Assembly: GCA_003538975.1 (NCBI GenBank)
Contig: DPQQ01000006.1
Coordinates: 1 to 7,288, forward strand
Length of the DNA: 7,288 nt
Direction: 5' to 3'
From: Clostridiales bacterium
Lineage (GTDB): Bacteria > Bacillota > Clostridia > Christensenellales > Borkfalkiaceae
A program made the position numbers and the translations under genes. Positions 1 to 6,300 of this stretch are shown in pieces. Every line of letters begins with the position of its first letter. Within the stretch, counting starts at the first letter, position 1. A model generated the notes under the pieces. That model worked only from the letters and a program-made list of their open reading frames with translations, did not search any database and had not been told where the DNA came from.

Positions 1-21
1 AACCAACTAAGCTACGCCGCC
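1..21 (-). tRNA. tRNA gene, 5' end only (cut by the window edge)
   Basis: Read on the minus strand from base 21, the sequence is GGCGGCG, then TA, then GCTTAGTTGGTT running off the edge. This matches a tRNA 5' half: seven acceptor-stem bases, T8-A9, the start of the D stem, then a D loop with the conserved A14 and G18-G19. Only 21 bases are present, so the anticodon is not visible. A GGCGG- acceptor start followed by TAGCT is common in elongator tRNA-Met, but that identity is a guess. Whether the 3' CCA is encoded cannot be seen. A consensus promoter lies just upstream. Confidence 0.82.
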
Positions 22-43
22 ATACGCCATAAAAGGCTAAATT

Positions 44-72
44 ATTATATCTAAACGCTTATGATTTGTCAA
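44..72 (-). promoter_or_regulatory. Consensus sigma-A promoter of the tRNA gene
   Basis: On the minus strand TTGACA (bases 72 to 67) and TATAAT (49 to 44) are separated by exactly 17 bases, a perfect match to the vegetative consensus. Transcription should start near base 37, leaving about 16 nt of leader before the tRNA 5' end at base 21. Perfect promoters like this are typical of stable RNA genes. The flanking bases 73-120 are A/T homopolymer runs; I see no GC-rich terminator there for the kinase gene that ends at 126, so read-through into the tRNA is possible. Confidence 0.9.
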
Positions 73-125
73 CGGTTTTTTTATTGTTTTTATTTTTTTA
101 AGAAAAATTTTTTTGCCCGCCCGCA

Positions 126-998
126 TTATCTGTACATTTTAAGCGTATTGTGTACGATTTTTATTTCAAAGGGGATATTTTCATAAATTTCGCCGTCGAC
201 CTGAACAAGTCCCGCGTCTTTGCCGGTAACTTTGATTTCTTCGACAAGTTCGTGCGTGACGCCCGGACATTCGAGAATTTTGCTCTTTTTGAGTTTTAAG
301 AACATCCCCGGAATTTTGGAGCGTTTGACCTTGTCGACCGCAACAAAGTTGAGTTTGCCGTCGCCCACGTCGGAATTTGGGGAGAGCTTGAGCCCGCCGC
401 CGCAGCTTACGCCGTTGGCAACGCACGCAATGAACGATTCGAAATGCTTCTTTTCGCCGTTGTATTCCGCGTCGAATTCCATAAAATCGAATTTGAAAAG
501 AGCCTTTATAAGACAAGCTGTGTAACCGAACGCCGTTTTGTGCTTCAGGTTCGCGTAATACTGCAAAACTTTGACGTCTATGCCGGTGCCGATAAGGTTG
601 ATGCCTCTTACGCCCGGCATCTGCATGTAGTCGGTGTAAACAGGTTCTTTGTTAAGGATAAGCTTAAGCGCTTCTATCGGTTTTGTCGGGAGTCCCAGCG
701 CGCCCGCAAAGTCGTTGCCTGTTCCGCAGGGAATAAGCCCCAGGTTGCATTTATCGAAGTCGTGGAAGCCGTTCAGAATTTCGTGCAGGGTGCCGTCGCC
801 GCCGATGCCGATTATGTCCGTCGCTCCGTTCGTGATAAGGTTACTCGTCAGATTTTTAGCGTGGTTTTTATAATTCGTTCTGTGAACGGTATAGGGTATA
901 TTGTTTTTTTGAAGATAATCTTCGATAATTCTTAAAACTTTTCTTACTTTTTTACCCTTGGTGCTGCCGGCGTTGGGGTTAAGTATAAAATCTAACAT
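126..998 (-). CDS. YegS/DgkB-type diacylglycerol (lipid) kinase
   Basis: A 290-residue protein, normal full length for the bacterial soluble DAG-kinase-like family. These enzymes phosphorylate a lipid hydroxyl with ATP at the cytoplasmic membrane face; in Gram-positives DgkB recycles diacylglycerol released during lipoteichoic acid synthesis. Visible motifs: NPNAG at 7-11, the nucleotide-binding GGDGT at 66-70, GTGND at 92-96, a GGGLKLSP...DVGDGKLNF block at about 200-218, and DGE at 268-270, which holds the likely catalytic acidic residue. There is no signal peptide or membrane segment. The ATG at 996-998 is supported by AAGGA (minus strand, 1012-1008) nine bases upstream and by NPNAG at the usual distance from the N-terminus. 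The gene is divergent from the CCA enzyme gene. The exact lipid substrate (DAG, sphingoid base or other) cannot be told from sequence. No terminator was seen after the stop. Confidence 0.93.
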   Translation of the reverse strand: MLDFILNPNAGSTKGKKVRKVLRIIEDYLQKNNIPYTVHRTNYKNHAKNLTSNLITNGATDIIGIGGDGTLHEILNGFHDFDKCNLGLIPCGTGNDFAGALGLPTKPIEALKLILNKEPVYTDYMQMPGVRGINLIGTGIDVKVLQYYANLKHKTAFGYTACLIKALFKFDFMEFDAEYNGEKKHFESFIACVANGVSCGGGLKLSPNSDVGDGKLNFVAVDKVKRSKIPGMFLKLKKSKILECPGVTHELVEEIKVTGKDAGLVQVDGEIYENIPFEIKIVHNTLKMYR

Positions 999-1007
999 CG
1001 CATTGAT

Positions 1008-1012
1008 TCCTT
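1008..1012 (-). promoter_or_regulatory. Ribosome binding site of the lipid kinase
   Basis: AAGGA on the minus strand, nine bases before the ATG at 998. It settles the start codon, since no other in-frame ATG with such a site is nearby. Confidence 0.75.
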
Positions 1013-1035
1013 ATTACGGTTTATACGTTTTTGCT

Positions 1036-1072
1036 CGCCCGATATTGCCCGGCGGTTGCCGGTCGTACGGGC
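1036..1072 (-). other. Nested GC-rich hairpin upstream of the lipid kinase
   Basis: In an otherwise AT-rich region, CCGGC (1049-1053) and GCCGG (1058-1062) form a perfect GC-only stem with a 4-base loop. Outside it GCCCG and CGGGC (minus strand, 1072-1068 and 1040-1036) form a second 5-bp stem. In the kinase mRNA this would be a two-storey hairpin ending about 24 nt before the ribosome binding site. No T tract follows, so it is not a standard terminator. I found no clear promoter for the kinase, so it is not certain that the structure is transcribed. Confidence 0.35.
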
Positions 1073-1154
1073 AGGAGTGAGATTATCGCCAATTGTTTGT
1101 CGACTGTTTTTTGAAGTTGTCCGTTGTTTATTTTTCGTGATTGCCGGAATATTT

Positions 1155-1208
1155 GAGTTGTCGGGAAAATTCAAGCTACCCGAAAAAATTAAGTTGTCCG
1201 AAAAACGG
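1155..1208. repeat. Three degenerate 18-bp direct repeats
   Basis: Units 1155-1172, 1173-1190 and 1191-1208 align without gaps on a pattern like AAGTTGTCCGAAAAAnnn; the core AAGTTGTCCG also occurs at 1114-1123. The 18-bp period is a multiple of three: on the plus strand it would read as hexapeptides (ELSGKF, KLPEKI, KLSEKR). No start codon with a ribosome binding site precedes it on either strand. It may be a remnant of a coding repeat or simple-sequence drift. The rest of 1013-1300 shows no gene I can support. Confidence 0.4.
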
Positions 1209-1310
1209 ACCGCACGGATGCAGGATTTACTTTTTATAACGTTTGTAAATTTGCAATACAATAAATATATAATAATTTTTCAAAAAAAGCAATTATCTTA
1301 ACAATTTATA

Positions 1311-1319
1311 TGTTATAAT
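1311..1319 (+). promoter_or_regulatory. Extended -10 promoter for the CCA enzyme gene
   Basis: TGTTATAAT is a perfect extended -10 element (TG, one base, TATAAT). No good -35 hexamer lies 16-18 bases upstream, which is tolerated for extended -10 promoters. Transcription would start near 1326 and give a leader of about 160 nt before the ATG at 1486, enough to contain the two structures at 1340-1377 and 1388-1457. Confidence 0.55.
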
Positions 1320-1339
1320 AATAAAAATTGCCGCTGAAA

Positions 1340-1377
1340 TTACAAAAAAGAGAGCAAAAACAGCGTGTTTTTTGTAA
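1340..1377 (+). promoter_or_regulatory. Leader hairpin 1 upstream of cca
   Basis: TTACAAAAAA (1340-1349) pairs perfectly with TTTTTTGTAA (1368-1377), a 10-bp stem with an 18-base loop. CAGCG in that loop (1361-1365) is also complementary to CGCTG at 1332-1336, so a pseudoknot or an alternative fold is possible. The stem is A/T only, so it is not a typical GC-rich terminator. No T-box or known riboswitch consensus was recognised. Confidence 0.4.
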
Positions 1378-1387
1378 AAATACGATT

Positions 1388-1457
1388 AAGGCAAGTCGCT
1401 TTTCGGCGAAGGCTCCGGGTAGCCTGCCGGCAATAAGACGAAATAAGCGCTTGCTTT
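1388..1457 (+). promoter_or_regulatory. Multibranched leader RNA candidate upstream of cca
   Basis: GCAAGTCGCTT (1391-1401) pairs with AAGCGCTTGC (1445-1454), leaving one bulged base. The stem can extend by G-U and A-U pairs to 1388 and 1457. Inside it lie GGCT...AGCC (1411-1414 with 1421-1424), the self-complementary TGCCGGCA (1425-1432) and a short TTC/GAA hairpin (1402-1410). The result is a closed multi-stem shape of about 70 nt, ending about 18 nt before the ribosome binding site of the CCA enzyme. I cannot match it to a named RNA family. It could be a cis-regulatory leader or a small RNA. Confidence 0.4.
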
Positions 1458-1485
1458 TACAAGGATAAATTAAAAAAGGCAGAGT

Positions 1486-2856
1486 ATGTCGGATAAAAAA
1501 AGAAAAATCACGCCGTGCGGCGAAAAAATAATAAGATACGGAGACGAAACCGCCGGAACTACGGGAATAAACGCCGCGGATAGTTGCGATATGATCTCTT
1601 CCGCAAACGATTATCGGGAGCTTCTTTGTAAGCTTAAAGAAATCGCTCTTACGCTCGGCAGCCCTCTCTATATAGTCGGCGGAGCGGTGAGAGATTTTGT
1701 TTTTTCGAAAGAATATTCGTCCGATATAGATCTCGCTTCGCCCGCGGATTTTGAACTTTTTAACGCCGCGCTTAAAAAATGCGGTATAGTTTCGGCGGCA
1801 CTGTATCGTCGGACTCATACCGTGCAGTTTGAATTTGACGGCAAAAAGTGCGAGTTTACTTCGTTCCGTAAAGAAAGATACGCCGACGGCGGCGGGCATA
1901 CGCCGGAATTTACCGAGCCTACCGACGATATTTACGAAGACGCGAGAAGAAGAGATTTTAAATGTAACGCCGTCTATTACGACGTGACCGAAGGAGAATT
2001 TGTCGATCCGCTCGGCGGAATCGAAGATATAAAGAACAAAATTTTAGATACGGTAAAAACGCCCGACGACGTTTTTAAAAGCGACGGCTTGCGGCTTATG
2101 CGGCTCGCAAGATTTACGGGAGAACTCGGCTTCACTCCGACCGAAGAAGTTATCGAATCGGCGAAAAAGTATTCGGGGAATCTGAAAGATATTTCGGTCG
2201 AGCGTATTTACGCGGAACTTGTTTCGATAATAAATCCGGACAAAAAACACTGTTTTTCACCGACGGACGGATTTTACAGGGCGGTCGAAGTTTTGTATAA
2301 AACAGGCGTGATGAAGTACGTGTTCCCATACTTTGACGATATATCTTTAAGAACCTGTTTTTTTGCCGGGAAGTCTATCCGTCTTTATGCTTTGCCGGTA
2401 GGGGAAAGAGACGGCGTAAAAGCGAGATTTTTATCCTTAAAATCGCCCGTAAGAGTAGCGGAAACCGCGGAACGTATCGTTGAAACGCTACCGAAGTTTA
2501 TGGACGGCAATAACGAAGAAGAGACCGAAGAACTTAAAATTTTTGTCTTAAAAAACAGTGATATTATCGATAAAATAATCGCTCTTAAATCAGCATACGC
2601 CGAGGCGACGGAAGATAAAAGATATGCCGACTCCGCAGAAAGAATAAAAAAGATTTATAAAAACGCCGCCGACAAAAACTTGCCGAAATCTCTTAAAGAG
2701 CTTAAAATAAACGGCACGGATTTGAAAAAGTCGGGCATCACCGGCTGCGACATAGGGGCGGCGCTCGAAGCGGTTTTCAATCTCGTTGCGACCGAAAAAC
2801 TTCCGAACGCGAAGGAACGTTTGCTTTCTTACGTCCGCGGAGAAAAGAGTTTATAG
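1486..2856 (+). CDS. cca: CCA-adding enzyme (class II tRNA nucleotidyltransferase)
   Basis: A 456-residue enzyme that adds or repairs the 3' CCA of tRNAs using CTP and ATP in the cytoplasm. Head-domain motifs: VGGAVRD at 64-70, the metal-binding pair in DIDLAS (D80, D82), RRRDFKCNAV at 154-163, the base-recognition region around DGLRLMRLARF (200-210), and ISVERIYAEL at 236-245. The C-terminal part (about 250-456) is divergent helical tail sequence; no HD domain was seen. Two oddities: the GG motif sits about 40 residues further in than usual, giving an extra N-terminus rich in charged residues; and the usual EDxxR signature reads SDGLR (199-203), with D200 and R203 kept. The ATG at 1486 has AAAGG six bases upstream; an internal ATG at 1591 has no clear site. 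Full CCA versus CC- or A-only activity cannot be decided here. The gene is monocistronic: own promoter, terminator at 2920-2946. Confidence 0.92.
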   Translation: MSDKKRKITPCGEKIIRYGDETAGTTGINAADSCDMISSANDYRELLCKLKEIALTLGSPLYIVGGAVRDFVFSKEYSSDIDLASPADFELFNAALKKCGIVSAALYRRTHTVQFEFDGKKCEFTSFRKERYADGGGHTPEFTEPTDDIYEDARRRDFKCNAVYYDVTEGEFVDPLGGIEDIKNKILDTVKTPDDVFKSDGLRLMRLARFTGELGFTPTEEVIESAKKYSGNLKDISVERIYAELVSIINPDKKHCFSPTDGFYRAVEVLYKTGVMKYVFPYFDDISLRTCFFAGKSIRLYALPVGERDGVKARFLSLKSPVRVAETAERIVETLPKFMDGNNEEETEELKIFVLKNSDIIDKIIALKSAYAEATEDKRYADSAERIKKIYKNAADKNLPKSLKELKINGTDLKKSGITGCDIGAALEAVFNLVATEKLPNAKERLLSYVRGEKSL

Positions 2857-2873
2857 ATTGACTTTTTATAAGA

Positions 2874-2887
2874 GAGTTGATAAACTC
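2874..2887 (+). other. Small hairpin after the cca stop codon
   Basis: GAGTT (2874-2878), loop GATA, AACTC (2883-2887). It is a 5-bp stem with no T tract, lying between the stop codon and the true terminator. It probably has minor or no function, perhaps protecting the 3' end. Confidence 0.25.
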
Positions 2888-2919
2888 AAAAACATATCGT
2901 CCGAATAAAAAGTAGGTGT

Positions 2920-2946
2920 AAAGCGACCATAGCGGTCGCTTTTTTT
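2920..2946 (+). terminator. Rho-independent terminator of cca
   Basis: AGCGACC (2922-2928), a 5-base loop, then GGTCGCT (2934-2940) form a 7-bp GC-rich stem extended by A-T pairs, directly followed by a run of T residues to 2946. It lies 64 bases after the cca stop codon and cleanly separates cca from the downstream repeat-protein gene. Confidence 0.9.
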
Positions 2947-2948
2947 AA

Positions 2949-3097
2949 TACCTGTTCTTTTGAAACGACGCCGTTTTTCTGAAAATCCTAAAAAACGGCG
3001 GTTATTATCCGTTCGGTCAAAATATACCCGTATTCCGCCATGAAAAAAGAAATTCGTAAAAATGCGTTTAAACGGCGTTGTTTCAGATAAACAGGTT
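2949..3097. repeat. 149-bp unit bounded by imperfect inverted repeats
   Basis: The left end (2949-2976) and the reverse complement of the right end (3070-3097) align over 28 bases without gaps and with about five mismatches. The shared parts are ACCTGTT, TGAAAC and ACGCCGTTT. A second, perfect 10-bp inverted repeat, CGCCGTTTTT (2969-2978) with AAAAACGGCG (2991-3000), shares the left arm, so two folds compete. No target-site duplication is visible, and the only ORFs inside are tiny and lack ribosome binding sites. It could be a miniature inverted-repeat element, the relic of one, or a long structured RNA. Confidence 0.4.
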
Positions 3098-3209
3098 GAA
3101 AAACTTCTTAATTTGCGATAAAACGAGCTTCTTTACATCGCCGATAAAAAGCAACCAGAAAAAGCGTAAAATAAATTTAAAAACCTGGTCAATTTTTTTA
3201 AAAAGCCTA

Positions 3210-3238
3210 TTGACTTGCCGTGAGAAAAGTTTTATAAT
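3210..3238 (+). promoter_or_regulatory. Near-consensus sigma-A promoter of the repeat-protein gene
   Basis: TTGACT (3210-3215) and TATAAT (3233-3238) are separated by exactly 17 bases. Transcription would begin near 3245, giving a leader of about 123 nt before the ATG at 3368. Together with the upstream terminator it shows that the large gene has its own transcription unit and is expected to be well expressed in growing cells. Confidence 0.82.
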
Positions 3239-3275
3239 TAAATAGCTTAAATATAAAATAAGTGTTTCCATTAGT

Positions 3276-3293
3276 TTTATAATATATTATAAA
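3276..3293. promoter_or_regulatory. Perfect 18-bp AT palindrome in the leader
   Basis: TTTATAATA followed directly by its reverse complement TATTATAAA. It lies about 30-50 bases downstream of the predicted transcription start. It could be an operator for a dimeric regulator, a weak hairpin, or chance in AT-rich DNA. Confidence 0.3.
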
Positions 3294-3295
3294 GC

Positions 3296-3339
3296 AACCG
3301 CCGCGTAAGGGCAGGCTAAGAAGGGATGGCCGGGCGGTT
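3296..3339 (+). promoter_or_regulatory. Leader hairpin before the repeat-protein gene
   Basis: AACCGCC (3296-3302) is perfectly complementary to GGCGGTT (3333-3339), enclosing 30 purine-rich bases. It ends 17 bases before the ribosome binding site. No known riboswitch consensus was recognised; it may tune translation or stabilise the mRNA. Confidence 0.35.
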
Positions 3340-3356
3340 AAGGGAAAACTTAGGGG

Positions 3357-3363
3357 AAGGAGA
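3357..3363 (+). promoter_or_regulatory. Ribosome binding site of the repeat-protein gene
   Basis: AAGGAGA, a strong Shine-Dalgarno match, sits four bases before ATG at 3368. The spacing is slightly short but acceptable. It fixes the start of the large open frame. Confidence 0.85.
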
Positions 3364-3367
3364 CATT

Positions 3368-6300
3368 ATGTTAGGTAAGATGGTTAAGGTGCTTATCGCT
3401 TTCGCTCTCGGCTTCGTTATGGGTATAGTCGGAGCGTTCGCAGGGGTAGGGCTCGGCGGTCTTTACGCTGCGTCGAACGTAAAGGTCGGCACGGTTACGG
3501 GGTATATTCTTTCTGACAAACAGAACGAAGAATATCTGAACGAAAAGTTCCGCAGCGCATACTTGTACGATGCTGCGAAGATGCTTATCAAAGCGGAAAA
3601 TCTCGGCGTAGTCAAAAATTACATACCGGGACTCGAAAAGGGGCTCGACGCTCTTCTGGATATCGAGCTGAATGCGTCGAACGGCGAAAAGGTGAGAGTA
3701 GGCGATCTTGTCGAAATAGACAAGGCGAAGCTTTACGCGACTACCTATAAAAACATAGGCGACGCCATAAACGCCGTAACGGTAACCGCGAATATCGAAA
3801 CCGTGCTTAAACTTTTAGGGGTAAACCTCAACGATCTCGGCTTCGGCTGGATCGAGAACCTTGAAATTTATAAAGGGGCGGAATACAGCAAATACCCGAA
3901 CGAAGGTATAGGCGACGTCGCTTTCCGGCAGATTTCCCCGCAGGAAGCCGCTTCGTATCAGGGCTCGGTTTACACTAAGTCCGGCAATACATATACGCTT
4001 GTCGAAAAAGACGACGGCAAAACGCAAAGTCTTAGAAGCGTAGTTACTTACTACGTTCTTAACGACGGCTTCGATTATAAAACGCTTCCGAAATATTATT
4101 ACGTCGATTCGTCCGAAACGTACCGGAACATTTACGAAGTCGGCGACGTAAAGCTCGTAAACAACGACGAATACGTTATCGAACAGGTAACGTATCTTCC
4201 TTCGGTGACCGATCTTGCCGAAGTATGGTTCATGGAGTTTCCGGCGCTCAGCAAAATAGGTCTTCTCGATATACCCAAAGTTATCGTGAGAAGACTTAAA
4301 AACATGCCGATAAACGACTTCGCCATCGCGCTTGAAAATCTCGTTCCGCTCGATATGGAGTATAACAAACTCCTTTCGGCGATCGTCGGAACGGACGAAA
4401 ACGGAACGATAAACGACGTTCTTAATTTCGATTATAAAAACATAAGACTCAACGACATAGCGGACGCCACAAAACTTATTCCCGAAGGTTCGGTAATTAC
4501 TTCCCTTATCGACCTTATCACGACTAAAAACGGCAAATCGTTAGGTCTTGCGGACACGTTTGAAAATCTTAAAGATCTTTCGTTCAACGACGTAATAGAC
4601 GAATTCGGACTCGGTTTCGATCTTAACGACTATGGTCTCGACGCCGCTCTCGGATTAAAGATAGGAACCATCTTCGACGGCTCTATTCTCAATAAGCTCA
4701 AAGATTCGTATCTCGATAAGAGCTTTGACGACGTTATCGAAATCGTCTGCAACATAACCGGTCTTAAATTCACTCTCGCGGACTTCGGCCTCGAAGACTT
4801 CGGCAAAATCAAATTCGCCTCGATAGTAAACGGGACGATGACAGACGAGCTTAAAACCGCTCTCTACGATATTTCCGTTCAGAAGGTGATAGACGTTCTC
4901 AACAAGAACTTAAAGCTTTCGATCGACCTTGCCGACTACGGCATTAAAGAGCTCGGTTCGATAACCGTCGGCGGACTTATAAACGCGCCTGTCGATACGC
5001 TCAAAGACGCGCTTTCCGGCAAAAAAGTAGGCGACGTCGTCGAAAAGATTTTAGAAAAGCTTAACGTTAATTTCGATCCCTCGGATTATAATCTCGAAAG
5101 AATTTTCGACGTAACGTTCGACGGGATTTTCGACGGCTCGATAGGAAAAGACTTCCTTGACGCATTCGGCAGCTATTCGTTTAACGAAATAATAGCGATT
5201 ATCTTCGAAAAGCTCCTTCATATCGACTATAGTCTCAGCGACTTCGGCGTAGGAGAATTCGGCGAACTTAAACTTTCGGACATCTTCGACGGCACGATTT
5301 CGGACGACGTTATGAAGACTCTCGAAAAAAAGACCTTCAACTCTTTGATCGATCCGATATCCGAAAGATTCAAACTTAATTTCAGTCTGGACGACTTCGG
5401 TCTTTACGAAGTAGGCGAACTCACTTTCGGCGATATTTTCGACGGCACGATTATAGACGACGCTCTCGAAATTTTAGACGACAAAACCATTAACTACTTC
5501 ATAGACAAGATCACGAATAAATTCAACGTTAAATTCGATCTCGAAGATTTCGCTCTCGAAGCATTCGGAACGATAACGATCGGCGATATAGTAAGGGGAC
5601 AGATAGGCGAAAAGGCTCTCGACGCGCTCTATTCGATAACCTTTGACAGAGTTCTCGACGTCGTGAGAAAGTACAGCGGACTTTCGATAGATCTCGATTA
5701 TTATAAACTCGGCGCTCTCAAAGACATAAACGTCGGCGGCGTTATAAAAGGAACTCAGCTTGCCGAAATGAAGCAGGCTTTAAACGAATCCGGCATTGCG
5801 GCGATGCTCTCTAAAATAGGAGTAAACGTAGACGAACTCGGACACGTTCAGACTCTTATAGTAGGCGGCGTGCTCGGTACCGTTGCCGTCGTAACGAGAT
5901 TCGTATTCCCCAAACTCTTCAAAACGCTTGTAGACAACAGAAGAGATACCACTATCGGAATGATAATGGACGGCATAGGCCTTAACGTTGATCTCGACAA
6001 GTTCGGCGTGGAAGGACTTAAAAACATTACGATAGGGGAAATACTTACCGACCTTAAAAAGGCGATCGGCGATAATCTCGGCGACCTTTCGATAAACAAA
6101 ATCGTAGAAGTCGTAACTAACCTTATCGGCGTGGAATTCAGCCTTTACGATTACGATCTGGGCGGTTTCGGCGAACTCTCGCTCGGCGACGTTCTCGACG
6201 GAACGATAGGCGAAGACGCTCTTAACGAAGTAAAAGCTTACACTCTCGACAGACTTGTCGGAATAGTAACGAAAATAACCAAAACAGACTTTACTCTCGC

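Noticed and set aside
60..125. Terminator for the lipid kinase in the A/T runs
   Set aside because: No GC-rich stem precedes a T tract on the minus strand; only homopolymer runs are present.
992..1261. Minus-strand open frame of 89 codons overlapping the kinase start
   Set aside because: It needs a TTG start with no ribosome binding site, its composition is unconvincing, and part of it is the degenerate 18-bp repeat.
1056..1301. Plus-strand open frame of 81 codons with a hydrophobic stretch
   Set aside because: TTG start without a Shine-Dalgarno site; the reading includes the degenerate repeat and AT-rich intergenic sequence ahead of the cca promoter.
1306..1899. Minus-strand open frame of 197 codons
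   Set aside because: Antisense to the well-supported CCA enzyme and its leader; no family motif.
3040..3090. Tiny plus-strand frame (ATG, 16 codons) inside the inverted-repeat unit
   Set aside because: No ribosome binding site and no recognisable peptide; basic composition comes from A-rich sequence.
3083..3271. Minus-strand open frame of 62 codons, hydrophobic and lysine-rich
   Set aside because: No ribosome binding site before its ATG, the composition is what AT-rich DNA gives by chance, and it overlaps the promoter of the large gene.
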